Source: JBGQOG01 sp052113705
GTDB lineage: Bacteria; Pseudomonadota; Alphaproteobacteria; Rhodobacterales; Rhodobacteraceae
Direction: 5' to 3'
DNA length: 64,000 nucleotides
Assembly: GCF_052113705.1 (NCBI RefSeq)
Contig: NZ_JBGQOG010000007.1
Coordinates: forward strand, 141,560 to 205,559
Shown here: positions 1 through 9,309 of the stretch, piece after piece
Layout of the letters: each line of letters begins with the position of its first letter
How positions within the stretch are numbered: the first letter of the stretch is position 1
Made by a program: the position numbers and the translations under genes
The notes under the pieces: generated by a model
Database searches by the model: none
Told to the model about the DNA's origin: nothing
What the model saw: only the letters and a program-made list of their open reading frames with translations

Positions 1-814
1 TGCCGGTGATCGAGGCATAAACGGTCGAGCCGATGACGATGCTGATCGGCACATAGGAGAGCGGCAGCGTCAGCGCGAGAAGAATGCAGACAATCGCCGC
101 GTCCAGCATCGGATAGCCCGCAATGCCATAGCGGTGCAGGATGGCCATCAGGGCAAAGCCCGCGACGATGACCGCGATGCGCGGCGTGTCCTCGCGCTTG
201 GGGAATTGCAGCGCGGTCAGCAAGAACGCCGACACCACCACCACGCCGCGCCATTGCCGGAACGAGGCGAGCAGCGTGAAATGCTCGTCAAACCCGAGTT
301 CGAGCTGCAAGGCGGGTGACAGGCTTTGGGCATAATAATTCGCCACCGCCACCTGAATCATCGACACGACAAGGAACACGCCCGCCACGGTGAAGGTCGC
401 GAGAATATCTGCGGTAAACGGCCGCAGGCGGCGAAAGAAGTTTTGCGCCGCGACAAGCGAGATGGCGCCGATCAGCGCCGCCGAAACCGCATTGAGCAGG
501 AAGGTCTGAAACAGCAGGCCCGGCGTCAGCCCGTGCAGCAAGAGCCAGGACTTATCGCCGAGAAAGGGCAGGAACATCGGCACATAAAAATTCAGCAGGA
601 ACGCGCAGACCGGAATCCAAAGTTTCGGCAGCGGGTAAAACAACACCCCCAGCGCCAGCGAAAACAGCGCAATATGGGGCATGTTATTGACAGCAAACGT
701 GTTTCTGCCGTGAAGGGCCGCACCATACCCCATGAAAACGGTCCAGCCAAAGACCGCGATGAAGTAGATCATCGCGAAGAAATACGGACGTTGTGCGATC
801 TTGTCCCGGATCAT
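1..814 (-). CDS. Multi-pass membrane protein, 3' end outside the window
   Basis: This minus-strand frame stays open from about position 814 to position 1, so only the N-terminal ~270 residues are present and the C-terminus lies outside. The translation begins MIRDKIAQRPYFFAM and continues as a chain of hydrophobic segments (for example IYFIAVFGWTVFMGYG, HIALFSLALGVLFYPL, IAVIVAGFALMAIL), about eight membrane spans with short polar loops. I do not recognise the family. A polytopic N-terminal half like this could be the sensor part of a signalling protein of the MASE type, but no enzymatic domain is in view. The start is uncertain: the frame is open up to a stop near 930, and GTG at 871 or TTG at 892 (behind a GAAGG) are alternatives. 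Confidence 0.6.
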   Translation of the reverse strand, partial: MIRDKIAQRPYFFAMIYFIAVFGWTVFMGYGAALHGRNTFAVNNMPHIALFSLALGVLFYPLPKLWIPVCAFLLNFYVPMFLPFLGDKSWLLLHGLTPGLLFQTFLLNAVSAALIGAISLVAAQNFFRRLRPFTADILATFTVAGVFLVVSMIQVAVANYYAQSLSPALQLELGFDEHFTLLASFRQWRGVVVVSAFLLTALQFPKREDTPRIAVIVAGFALMAILHRYGIAGYPMLDAAIVCILLALTLPLSYVPISIVIGSTVYASITG

Positions 815-1231
815 CAAGATCCGGGAGCGGCCGAAATCCCGAAAGACATAGTCCTGCTGTGTCTCCACCACGGAGGCGACGGACCTTACCAAAGCGGCAC
901 CTTCATCATCGTTACTTTGTCCCCGTCAGCACTGCGCCGCAGCCCGACCAGCCCCATGTTGCCATCAACCACCTGTCGTCATAGCGAAAAGAAGTGAAAT
1001 GAAGGTTTCCGGGCGCCCAAAGGTGACCCTAGGGAACCTTATTGGCACCGCGATGTTGAACAGGGCGGCAGACGGGCGCAATCGTAAGGCCCGCAGCAGA
1101 ATCGCCCGCAGCTCAGCCGCCCGCGTCACCGCACCGGCAACGATGCGCAGCGCCGCCGAACCCGACGCGCGCGGCGCAGCGGTCCGCAAGTGGCAGGTCA
1201 GGATCAGCAGGCGGCAGTCAGCAGGCAGGGA
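815..1231. other. Intergenic region, no convincing gene
   Basis: This stretch separates the partial membrane protein from the LysR gene; both genes are on the minus strand. Open frames in it begin with weak starts and have an arginine- and alanine-rich composition typical of shadow frames in high-G+C DNA. I see no terminator with a T-tract. It probably holds the promoter of the membrane protein gene, although the 5' end of that gene may extend to about 892. Confidence 0.4.
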
Positions 1232-2146
1232 TCAACCGGCAGGGTCATCCCCGCGGTCGGCCGCGGTTTCCGCAACGATCCAGGCCCTCAGCGCGCACAA
1301 AGGCGGGTGGTCGGCGCGCTCGGTCGGCCAGCACAGATAATAGGCCTCGGGGTTGTGCAGCGGCAAGGCAAGTGCGGGCACCAGCGTCCCCGCCGCCAGC
1401 TCTTCGGCGATCAGGAAATCCGGAATCAGCGCCACCCCCAACCCGGCCTGCGCCGCCTGGGCCAGCGTGGCGAACTGGTCAAACAGCATGCCATGCACCG
1501 CCAGATCATCCGCCGCATGCAGCCGCAGCCAGCGCTCCCAGGCATCGGGCCGGGTGGTCAGGTGCAACAGCGGTGCCTGCCGCAGATCGGCGGCGGCACG
1601 AAAGCCGTATTGCGCCCGCAGCCCCGGCGCGCAGACCGGCAACACCACCTCGCGCCGCAAGAGATCCATGCTGGTGCCCGGCCAGTCCTCGCGCCCGAAA
1701 TGGATCGCGGCATCAATCGCTTCGTGACGGAAATCGAACGGGCTGAGCCGGGTCACCAGATTGACCGTCACCCCCGGGTAAGCCGCCAGAAACCGGGGCA
1801 GCCGCGGGGCCAGCCAGCGGGTGCCAAAGGTCGGCAAAATCGCCAGCGTCAGCGTGCCCCCCAGGGGATTTGCCCGCAGATTGAGCGAGGCCTGCGAGAT
1901 CTTGTGCAGCGCCTCGCGCACTTCCCGGGCATAGGCGGCCCCGCCCAGCGTGAGGCGGATGGTCTGACGCTCGCGGTGAAAGAGCGCCACGCCCAGCTGC
2001 TCTTCCAGCGCCTTGATCTGCCGCGACACCGCACTTTGCGTCAGCGACAGCTCATGCGCGGCCGCAGTGACCGAGCCGGTGCGCGCCGCCGCCTCAAAGG
2101 CGGACAGAAGCGGCAGGGAGGGCAGGAACCGGCGGGGCGCACGCAT
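1232..2146 (-). CDS. LysR-family transcriptional regulator (GcvA-like)
   Basis: A 304-residue protein with a classic LysR N-terminal winged helix-turn-helix at about residues 8-67 (LPLLSAFEAAARTGSVTAAA and LTQSAVSRQIKALEEQLG). A periplasmic-binding-protein-like effector domain follows from about residue 95 (LAILPTFGTRWLAPRLPRF). The start FEAAARTGS and the effector motif resemble the GcvA subgroup. It is divergent from the amine oxidase gene at 2269, the usual arrangement for a LysR regulator and its target, and a T-N11-A palindrome lies just upstream of its start codon. The inducer cannot be told from sequence; an amino acid or polyamine derivative would fit the neighbour. Confidence 0.9.
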   Translation of the reverse strand: MRAPRRFLPSLPLLSAFEAAARTGSVTAAAHELSLTQSAVSRQIKALEEQLGVALFHRERQTIRLTLGGAAYAREVREALHKISQASLNLRANPLGGTLTLAILPTFGTRWLAPRLPRFLAAYPGVTVNLVTRLSPFDFRHEAIDAAIHFGREDWPGTSMDLLRREVVLPVCAPGLRAQYGFRAAADLRQAPLLHLTTRPDAWERWLRLHAADDLAVHGMLFDQFATLAQAAQAGLGVALIPDFLIAEELAAGTLVPALALPLHNPEAYYLCWPTERADHPPLCALRAWIVAETAADRGDDPAG

Positions 2147-2151
2147 ATCGC

Positions 2152-2166
2152 ATTCCTTACGCGAAT
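2152..2166. promoter_or_regulatory. Candidate LysR operator (T-N11-A)
   Basis: ATTCCTTACGCGAAT is a 4-bp inverted repeat, ATTC-N7-GAAT, that fits the LysR T-N11-A consensus. It lies 6 bp upstream of the LysR start codon, in the 122-bp divergent region shared with the oxidase gene. This position would suit autoregulation and control of the neighbour. It is inferred from pattern only. Confidence 0.45.
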
Positions 2167-2268
2167 GAACTCTTGATCAAAACTCGCTACTCTTTCAACC
2201 ATGTACAAGGCAGAACTTCCGGGACGCCGGGCCAATCTGGCCGGCCGCCCGCTTCAGGATGACCCCCA

Positions 2269-3552
2269 ATGCAGAACGACCCCCGCTCCCACGGTCTTTG
2301 GGAACGCACCGCCCCCGCTGCACCACAGAGCGGGCCGCTCACCGGCGACATGTCGGCGGATGTGGTGGTGATCGGCGCGGGCTATACCGGCCTCTCCACC
2401 GCGCTGCATCTGGCCGAGCGCGGAAAGTCTGTCGTGCTGCTGGAGGCGGTAGAGGTGGGCTTTGGCGGCGCGGGGCGCAATGTCGGGCTGGTGAATGCCG
2501 GTATGTGGGTGATGCCCGAGGCGCTCTGCGAGACCTTGGGGCCGGTGGCGGGCAACCGGCTGATCGATTTTCTGGGCGACGGGCCGCGGCAGGTGTTCGA
2601 GGTGATCGACCGTCACGCCATCGCCTGTGAAGCCGAGTGGCAGGGCACCCTGCATCTGGCGGTGGGCGAAAAGGGTCTGGCCGAGATCCGCGAGCGGGCG
2701 CGGCAATGGCAGTCGCGCGGCGCGCCGGTAGAGGTGCTGGACGCGGCCGAGACCGCGCGACGGGTCGGCAGCACCGCCTATGCGGGGGCGCTTTTGGACC
2801 GCCGCGCGGGCACCATCCAGCCGCTGGCCTATGCGCGCGGGCTGGCGGCGGCGGGGGTACAGCAGGGCGTCTCGCTCTTCACCCAAAGCCCGGTCACAGC
2901 GCTGCGGCGGTCGGGGGCGGGCTGGCAGGCAGTAACGCCGAAAGGCAGCGTGACCGCGCAATGGGTAGTGATCGGCACCGATGCCTATACAGGCCATATC
3001 TTTCCGCAGATCCGGCAAGAGCAGGTGTTCCTGCCCTATTTCAACCTCGCCACAACGCCGCTCAACGCCGAGATGCAGGCCCGTATCCTGCCAGAGCGGC
3101 AGGGCGCCTGGGACACCAAGGAAATCCTCTCCTCCTTCCGCTTTGATCAGGCGGGGCGGCTGGTCTTTGGCTCGGTCGGCGCGCTGCGGCGGGGCGGGGC
3201 GGCGGTGCACCGGGCCTGGGCCCGGCGTGAAATGGCGCGCCTTTGGCCGGACCTTGGCCCGGTCCGGTTCGAGGCGGAATGGTATGGCCAGATCGGGATG
3301 ACCGCCGACAACCTGCCGCGCTGCCATCAGCTGGACGAAAAGATCATCACCATATGCGGCTATAACGGCCGCGGGATTGCGCCGGGCACCGCCTTTGGCC
3401 GCTTTCTGGCGGGCCATGTCGCGGGAGAGACCGAGGAGGCCGATCTGCCGCTCGCCCCCACCCCCGCACAGCCGATAAGCGCCCGGCCCCTGCGCGAAGC
3501 CTATTACGAATTTGGCGCGCAGGTGGCGCATTTCACCGGGAGCCGTTTCTGA
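2269..3552 (+). CDS. FAD-dependent amine oxidoreductase (DAO superfamily, PuuB/OrdL-like)
   Basis: A 427-residue flavoprotein. The Rossmann FAD-binding motif is at about residues 32-50 (VVVIGAGYTGLSTALHLAE), preceded by the N-terminal extension typical of gamma-glutamylputrescine oxidases. The C-terminal motif GYNGRGIAPGTAFGR is the conserved FAD-contact region of the D-amino-acid-oxidase fold. The family oxidises secondary or primary amines of amino-acid or polyamine derivatives, giving an aldehyde or imine plus H2O2. The substrate is not determined by the sequence. A PuuD-like amidotransferase at 14064 could belong to the same pathway but is 10 kb away. It is probably controlled by the divergent LysR protein. 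Confidence 0.88.
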   Translation: MQNDPRSHGLWERTAPAAPQSGPLTGDMSADVVVIGAGYTGLSTALHLAERGKSVVLLEAVEVGFGGAGRNVGLVNAGMWVMPEALCETLGPVAGNRLIDFLGDGPRQVFEVIDRHAIACEAEWQGTLHLAVGEKGLAEIRERARQWQSRGAPVEVLDAAETARRVGSTAYAGALLDRRAGTIQPLAYARGLAAAGVQQGVSLFTQSPVTALRRSGAGWQAVTPKGSVTAQWVVIGTDAYTGHIFPQIRQEQVFLPYFNLATTPLNAEMQARILPERQGAWDTKEILSSFRFDQAGRLVFGSVGALRRGGAAVHRAWARREMARLWPDLGPVRFEAEWYGQIGMTADNLPRCHQLDEKIITICGYNGRGIAPGTAFGRFLAGHVAGETEEADLPLAPTPAQPISARPLREAYYEFGAQVAHFTGSRF

Positions 3553-3593
3553 GCACAGAATACTGAGCACGGTGCCCGGGCCTTTTGCTTGGG

Positions 3594-4580
3594 TCAGCCG
3601 CGCAGGGCTTCAGCCTCGGCCAGATGCCCCTTTCGGGCGTAGCGCTGCGCAATCACCGCGCAGGCCATCAGCTGGATCTGGTGAAAGATCATCAGGGGCA
3701 GCACGATGGCCCCGATGCTCTGTCCGGCAAAGATCGCGCCCGCCATCGGCACCCCGCTCGCCAGACTTTTCTTTGAGCCGCAGAAGGTGATCGCGATCTC
3801 ATCTGCCCGATCAAAACCCAGTGCCCGGCTGCCAAACATGGTCAGCGCCAGCACCAGCGCCAAGAGCGCCATATCGGCCAGCACCACCAGCGCCAGATCC
3901 CGCAGCTCAATCCCGTGCCACAGCCCCTCGACCACCGCCGCGCTGAAGGCGAGATAGACCACCATCAGGATCGAGCCACGATCCACCGGCGCCAGCAGCT
4001 TTTTATGGCCACGCACCCAAGCGCCCACCAAGGGTTGCAGCGCCTGTCCGGCGATAAAGGGCACCAAGAGTTGCAGGAAAATCTGCCCCAGTACCGCCAT
4101 CGAAAACCCGCCATGCCCGCCCGCCGACAGCAAAACCCCCACCAAGAGCGGCGTCAGGAACATGCCCGCGATATTGGAGGCCGAGGCCGCGCAGATCGCC
4201 GCCGCCACATTGCCCCCCGCCATCGACGTGAAGGCAATCGAGCTTTGCACCGTCGAGGGCAGCACCGCGAGGAACAAAAGCCCCGTGCGCAGCGCCAGTG
4301 GCAGATCGGCGGGCATGAGCTGCCCCAGCGCCAGGCCGAGCAGCGGGAAGGCCCCGAAGGTCACCGCAAGGATCACTGCCTGCAGCCGCCAATGCAGCAT
4401 CCCCGCGATCACCACTTCCCGCGAGAGGCGCGCGCCGTGCAGGAAAAACAACAGCGCGATGGCCAGTTTGGTGGCAATCCCCATCCATTCCGCCCCCTGC
4501 CCCGAGACCGGAAAGACCGAGGCGAGTGCCACCGTGGCCAGCAGCATGAGGGTGAAAGTATCGGGTTTGAAGCGGCGCAT
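3594..4580 (-). CDS. SBF-like transporter (bile acid:sodium symporter family, YfeH type)
   Basis: A 328-residue, highly hydrophobic protein with nine or ten membrane spans. It starts MRRFKPDTFTLMLLATVALA and contains FFLHGARLSREVV and LPSTVQSSIAFTSMAGGN; the latter is the ion and substrate site motif of the SBF-like group (PF13593). The family is related to bile acid/sodium symporters and plant BASS carriers, but YfeH-like bacterial members have no firmly assigned substrate. It sits in the inner membrane. A GGGAGA ribosome-binding site precedes the ATG. It is divergent from a LysR regulator at 4666, which is likely to control it. Confidence 0.88.
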   Translation of the reverse strand: MRRFKPDTFTLMLLATVALASVFPVSGQGAEWMGIATKLAIALLFFLHGARLSREVVIAGMLHWRLQAVILAVTFGAFPLLGLALGQLMPADLPLALRTGLLFLAVLPSTVQSSIAFTSMAGGNVAAAICAASASNIAGMFLTPLLVGVLLSAGGHGGFSMAVLGQIFLQLLVPFIAGQALQPLVGAWVRGHKKLLAPVDRGSILMVVYLAFSAAVVEGLWHGIELRDLALVVLADMALLALVLALTMFGSRALGFDRADEIAITFCGSKKSLASGVPMAGAIFAGQSIGAIVLPLMIFHQIQLMACAVIAQRYARKGHLAEAEALRG

Positions 4581-4615
4581 ATCGGTCTCCCGTGACAGTG
4601 GCGCCCAATGTCGTT

Positions 4616-4630
4616 ATCATCAAACAGGAT
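4616..4630. promoter_or_regulatory. Candidate LysR operator in divergent promoter region
   Basis: ATC-N9-GAT (ATCATCAAACAGGAT) fits T-N11-A. It is placed between the SBF transporter and its divergent LysR regulator, about 36 bp from each start. Only the pattern supports it. Confidence 0.35.
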
Positions 4631-4665
4631 GCAAGGAATAACACTCATCACGAAAGTCGATAACC

Positions 4666-5523
4666 ATGCTCGATCTGGCACAGTTGCGCAGTTTTCTGGC
4701 GGTGCAGCAGACGGGGAGTTTCACCCGCGCCGCCGAGATGTTGCAGCTGGGGCAATCGACCGTCAGCCAACATATTCAACGACTTGAGCGGTCCCTCGGG
4801 CGGCAGCTGGTCTGGCGCGACACGCATCGGGTGCTGATCACCCCGGATGGCGAGGCGCTGAGCCAGCATGCGCGAGCGATGCTGGCGATTGAGGGCAAAG
4901 TCAGCGAGCTTTTTGGCGAAAGCCGGTTGCGCGGGCGGTTGCGGCTGGGGCTTTCCGAGGATTTCGCCAACAGCCGGTTGACGGCGGTGCTCGAAAACTT
5001 CACGCGCAACCACCCCAATATCGACCTGCAACTTTCGGTCGCGCTCAGCGGCATCCTGTATCAGATGCAGGATGCGGGCGAGATCGACCTGGTCTTTGCC
5101 AAGCGCCGGATCGGCGATGCCCGTGGCCAGCTGGTGTTCCGCGAGCCGCTGGTCTGGCTGGCGCGCGACCCCGAGATGCTGATGGCGGGCGGCGGGGCGG
5201 TGCCGCTGATCGCCTTTCCCAGCCCTTCGATCACCCGCTCCATCGCGCTGGAAACCCTGAACGCGCATAAAATCCCCTGGCGCATCAGTTGCACCTGCAG
5301 CAGCCTGAGCGGGCTGACCGCCGCCGCCCGGGCGGGCATGGGGGTTCTGGTACAACCCCGCAGCATGGCACCCACCGGCCTGCGGGCCCTGCCCGTGCCG
5401 GGCCTGCCGGAGCTGGAAGATGTCGAATTTGTGCTGGTGCCGGTCAGCGGCGCCGACCCCGCTCTGGTCGCCGCCATTTCCGATGAAATCTTTGCCCAGG
5501 TGGGCAATCTGCGCGAGGCCTAG
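4666..5523 (+). CDS. LysR-family transcriptional regulator
   Basis: A 285-residue regulator. The N-terminal HTH (MLDLAQLRSFLAVQQTGSFT, then AAEMLQLGQSTVSQHIQRLE) occupies residues 1-60, and a LysR substrate-binding domain (RLRLGLSEDFANSRLTAVLE onward) follows from about residue 88. It is transcribed away from the SBF transporter gene with 85 bp between starts, so it is probably the regulator of that transporter and of itself. The ligand is unknown. The effector domain is complete and ends normally. Confidence 0.9.
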   Translation: MLDLAQLRSFLAVQQTGSFTRAAEMLQLGQSTVSQHIQRLERSLGRQLVWRDTHRVLITPDGEALSQHARAMLAIEGKVSELFGESRLRGRLRLGLSEDFANSRLTAVLENFTRNHPNIDLQLSVALSGILYQMQDAGEIDLVFAKRRIGDARGQLVFREPLVWLARDPEMLMAGGGAVPLIAFPSPSITRSIALETLNAHKIPWRISCTCSSLSGLTAAARAGMGVLVQPRSMAPTGLRALPVPGLPELEDVEFVLVPVSGADPALVAAISDEIFAQVGNLREA

Positions 5524-5827
5524 ACGCGGCCTGAAGGTGTTTGGACATGTTCGGACGCGGCCCCGGCCCGGGGCAAGCGGGCCCGGGCACAGCAAGTGCC
5601 AGAGATGGCGCCCGCGACGGGAAATCTCTCACCACCACCCGAACGCTTCAGCCGCCGAAAATTCAAGCGTCTGGAATACATGATAAATATTTCATCTGAT
5701 TGCGGATGGAATGTCACAGTTTATATCAAAATGACACAATCACACAACCTGAGGGTGCATTTCGGATTTACATCAGCCGGGGCGGTCGGCACTCTCAAAG
5801 GGCAAGAGATATGTTTTTGAGGCCGGA
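5524..5827. other. Intergenic region with AT-rich promoter-like segment
   Basis: About 300 bp between the LysR gene and the exonuclease gene, both on the plus strand. The first part is G+C rich; from about 5670 to 5760 it is clearly AT-rich for this genome. It contains TGTCA at 5712-5716 and TGACA at 5732-5736 as an inverted pair. This is the likely promoter of the exonuclease gene. No protein gene is convincing here. Confidence 0.4.
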
Positions 5828-6847
5828 ATGCGCTTTTTGTTGAATTTGCTGGGCCGTCTCTACAAAGCTGGTGTGACGCCGCCCTCCGCGACACACGAGG
5901 TTCCCCCCTTGCCGTTGACACCCGAAGACCAGACCCAGATCCCCGCCACCGCGGACACCCAGTTGTTTCCCGACCTGCCGTCGGACACCTACCGCTTCAT
6001 CGCATTGGATGTCGAAACCGCGAATGGCTGGGCGGGCAGCATCTGCCAGATTGGTCTGGCCTGCGTGACCGAAACCGGCGATATCCATCAGTTCAGCACG
6101 CTGGTCGATCCCGAAGGCAGCTTTGATAGCTTTAACAGCAACTTGCACGGAATCACCGCGCGGGACGTTCAGGGCAAGCCCAATGCGCGGCGCACCATCC
6201 GGGCGCTCACACCGCTGCTGTCGCGGCAACCGCTGATCCAGCATTCCAGCTTTGACCAGCGCGCGATCGAGGCCGCCTGTCAGGGCAAGGCCTTTTCGAT
6301 GGAGCCCCCCGATCTGGAATGGTTCGACAGCGTGCGCATCGCCCGCCGCGCCTGGCCGGAGTTCATCAACAATGGCGGCCACGGGCTGAAACATCTGAAA
6401 TCGGCGCTGGGGCTGAACTTTCAGCACCATGATGCCGGCGAGGATGCGCGGGCAGCGGCACAGGTTGTCCTCCTGGCGGAATTCCGGACCGGGCTGCACT
6501 TCCGCCGCCTGGGCGAAACCACGCGCCCCCGCCGCGCCAAGGCCGCACCGCCGCGCCAGCCGGATATTCCACCGCTGCAACTCGATGGGGCAATGGCCTG
6601 TTTTTGCGGGCCAATGACGCTGCCCCTCGCCCTGGCTACCGAGAAAGCCAAAGGCTCGGGGGCGCAGGTGATGGCGCGGGTCACCACCAAGACAACGCTG
6701 GTGGTCGTGGGCGATCAGGCGCTGTCGGATCCGCAGGCCCAGCGCCACCCGGACTGGCGGCGCGCCGAGGAATATCGCGCCAAGGGACGTGGCATCCGGG
6801 TGATCGGCGAGAGCGAGTTCCTGCAGCTGGTCGAGTCGGCCGAGTGA
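5828..6847 (+). CDS. DEDDh 3'-5' exonuclease with C-terminal BRCT-like domain
   Basis: A 339-residue protein in three parts. Residues 1-50 are a proline-rich leader with an amphipathic start (MRFLLNLLGRLYKAG). Residues 55-220 form a DnaQ-like exonuclease with ALDVETANG (Asp61 and Glu63), HSSFDQRAIE, and HDAGEDARA carrying the final His and Asp. The last ~85 residues (ACFCGPMTL to VIGESEFLQLVES) look like a BRCT domain. The fold resembles the DNA polymerase III epsilon proofreading subunit, but the replicative epsilon has no BRCT domain, so this is an accessory nuclease, probably in DNA repair. A GAGG precedes the ATG. Confidence 0.8.
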   Translation: MRFLLNLLGRLYKAGVTPPSATHEVPPLPLTPEDQTQIPATADTQLFPDLPSDTYRFIALDVETANGWAGSICQIGLACVTETGDIHQFSTLVDPEGSFDSFNSNLHGITARDVQGKPNARRTIRALTPLLSRQPLIQHSSFDQRAIEAACQGKAFSMEPPDLEWFDSVRIARRAWPEFINNGGHGLKHLKSALGLNFQHHDAGEDARAAAQVVLLAEFRTGLHFRRLGETTRPRRAKAAPPRQPDIPPLQLDGAMACFCGPMTLPLALATEKAKGSGAQVMARVTTKTTLVVVGDQALSDPQAQRHPDWRRAEEYRAKGRGIRVIGESEFLQLVESAE

Positions 6848-7105
6848 AACGGCCAGGCGCGGCCAAAACGCCGCTGGTGACCGAACGTGCCGCATAGGTC
6901 GCGGCAACGATATGTCTCCCGACATATCGGGAAAATTCGATCCATCTGCCGCGCTGACCTGCCGATTTTCAAAAGAAGCGCGCAATTCCAAGCGATTAGA
7001 AATGCAACCGGAAATTGTATTATCTGCATGCCCTCAGGTTGACGTTAAGGTACCATTAGCCGCTCCGGCCGCATTCTGCACAGGCATTTTGGCCCGGAGG
7101 CATCC

Positions 7106-9208
7106 ATGTTCCCGCGTATTTTTGGCACAGCCGCCAAAGACACCCTCTCTGCTGCAGACCGGGCTTTGCTGACCGCGCTGCAGACCGCGCAGGCGATCAT
7201 CTGGTTTGACCTCGACGGTCATATCCAGGGCGCGAATGACAATTTTCTGGCGATCATGGGCTATCGCCGCGACGATATTCTGGGCAAGCATCACCGGATC
7301 TTCGCGACACCCGGCACCGCGGAAAGCGCCGCTTATCAGCGGTTCTGGTCCGAGCTGCGGGCGGGACAGCGGCAGCATGACACCTATCCGCGCCTGACCA
7401 AAACGGGAAACACCGTCTGGCTGGAGGCCTCTTACAATCCGCTCCTGAACGCCGCGGGGCAGCCCGTGGGCGTGGTCAAATTCGCCACCGATGTAACGGC
7501 CGCAAAGCTGCGCGCGCTGGATACTGCGGGCCAGATCGCGGCGATCAGCACATCGCAGGCGACGATCGAATTTGATCTGACCGGCAAGATATTGACCGTG
7601 AACGACAATTTCTGCGCCGCCACCGACTACAGCGCCGCCGAGCTGATCGGTCAGCACCATGCGATCTTTATGGACAAGGACGAGGCCGCCAGCCCCGGCT
7701 ATCGGCAATTCTGGCACGATCTGGCGCAGGGCAAATTCAAATCGGGCGCGTTTCGCCGCCTGACCAAATCCGGCAAGGATTGCTGGCTTCAGGCCAGCTA
7801 CAACCCGATCTTTGACGCCGATGGCAAGCCGTGCAAGGTGGTGAAATTCGCCTCCGACATCACGGCGCAAAAGGAATTCGCCGCGGATGCTTTGGGCAAG
7901 ATCGCCGCAATGTCCAAGATTCAGGCGATCATCGAATTTGACCTGAACGGCAACATTCTGACCGCCAACGACAATTTCTGCAAAACCATGGGCTACAGCC
8001 TGAGCGAGGTTCAGGGGCGCCATCACAGCATGTTTGTGGACCCCGAACTGGCCGCCAGCCCGGCATACAGTGCCTTCTGGCAGGATCTGGCACGCGGCAC
8101 GCCCAGCGTTGCCGAGTTCAAACGCTATACCAAATCGGGCACGGAAATCTGGCTGCGTGCCAGCTACAACCCTATTCTGGATGCCAACGGCCGTCCGTGC
8201 AAAGTGGTGAAATTCGCCAGCCAGACCGAGCGCAGCGCTGCCCTTGACGTGCTGAAAGGCGCGCTGGAGCGGCTCTCGTCCGGCGATTTGCAGGTGCGGA
8301 TCGAGGATAAATTCGACTCCGAATTCGAGGTGATCCGGGCAGATTTCAACAATGCCACCTCCAAGCTCGACCGGCTGATCGCGCAGGTGATCGACCACGC
8401 GCGCACCATCGGCCATGAGACAAGCGAGATCGGCGCCGCCACGGATGATCTCTCGCGCCGCGCCGAGCAGCAGGCTGCCACCCTTGAGCAAACCGCCGCC
8501 GCGATTGACGAGCTGACCGCCTCGGTCAAAGCCGCAAGCAGCGTGGCGAACGAAGGCAGCACCATGGTCGACAATGCCCGCAAAAGCGCCTCGCACAGCG
8601 GTGTCGTGGTGCGCGATGCCGTGCAGGCGATGGATGAAATCTCGGAAAGCTCGTCAAAAATCTCGAAGATCACCTCGGTGATTGATGAAATCGCCTTTCA
8701 GACCAATCTGCTGGCACTCAATGCCGGGGTCGAGGCGGCGCGGGCGGGCGAAGCCGGGCGTGGCTTTGCCGTGGTCGCCTCCGAGGTGCGGGCGCTGGCG
8801 CAGCGCTCCTCCGATGCGGCCCGGGAAATCGCCGATCTGATCTCCGCCTCGGCCAATCAGGTCAAACGCGGCGTCGGTCTGGTGGGTCAGGCGGGCGCGG
8901 CACTGAGCGAGATTGATGGCGCGGTGACGCAGATTCATGAGCGGGTCAGCACGATGGCCAATTCCTCGCGCGAGCAATCGGCGGGGCTGGCCGAGATCAA
9001 TATGGCAGTGAACCAGCTGGATCAGGTCACCCAGCACAATGCGGCAATGTTTGAGGAAACCAATGCCGCCACCCGCAACCTGACCATCGAAACCAAGGAA
9101 CTGACGCATAAGGTCAGCCAGTTTCAATACACCGGTCAAAGTTACGGCCAGCCCATCGTTGGCAGCGCAACATATGAAACGGCGGGCAAGGTGCGGCGGG
9201 CTAGCTGA
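7106..9208 (+). CDS. Cytosolic methyl-accepting chemotaxis protein with three PAS domains
   Basis: A 700-residue chemoreceptor with no transmembrane segment. Three closely related PAS domains lie at about residues 28-133, 150-255 and 272-376; each has a FDLxGxI start, a ...NFC or NFL... helix and a C-terminal KFA motif. A HAMP-like segment (about 380-432) and the MCP signalling domain follow, with AFQTNLLALNAGVEAARAGE and GRGFAVVASEVRALAQRSS around residues 530-570. PAS domains suggest sensing of redox state, oxygen or a small ligand inside the cell, as in Aer-like receptors. It would signal to CheA/CheW; no other chemotaxis gene is nearby. A GGAGG ribosome-binding site precedes the ATG. Confidence 0.92.
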   Translation: MFPRIFGTAAKDTLSAADRALLTALQTAQAIIWFDLDGHIQGANDNFLAIMGYRRDDILGKHHRIFATPGTAESAAYQRFWSELRAGQRQHDTYPRLTKTGNTVWLEASYNPLLNAAGQPVGVVKFATDVTAAKLRALDTAGQIAAISTSQATIEFDLTGKILTVNDNFCAATDYSAAELIGQHHAIFMDKDEAASPGYRQFWHDLAQGKFKSGAFRRLTKSGKDCWLQASYNPIFDADGKPCKVVKFASDITAQKEFAADALGKIAAMSKIQAIIEFDLNGNILTANDNFCKTMGYSLSEVQGRHHSMFVDPELAASPAYSAFWQDLARGTPSVAEFKRYTKSGTEIWLRASYNPILDANGRPCKVVKFASQTERSAALDVLKGALERLSSGDLQVRIEDKFDSEFEVIRADFNNATSKLDRLIAQVIDHARTIGHETSEIGAATDDLSRRAEQQAATLEQTAAAIDELTASVKAASSVANEGSTMVDNARKSASHSGVVVRDAVQAMDEISESSSKISKITSVIDEIAFQTNLLALNAGVEAARAGEAGRGFAVVASEVRALAQRSSDAAREIADLISASANQVKRGVGLVGQAGAALSEIDGAVTQIHERVSTMANSSREQSAGLAEINMAVNQLDQVTQHNAAMFEETNAATRNLTIETKELTHKVSQFQYTGQSYGQPIVGSATYETAGKVRRAS

Positions 9209-9309
9209 ACCTGCCCGCCCCCCCGCATGCCCTCACCGCGCGCCCTTGCACCGGCCCGGGCGGCTGGGATCCGTACCGCCGCTGCCCGCTCCTCCGGCAC
9301 CCGCCACCG

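Noticed and set aside
965..1189. 74-codon minus-strand frame upstream of the partial membrane protein
   Set aside because: It starts with TTG, has no ribosome-binding site and a composition typical of shadow frames.
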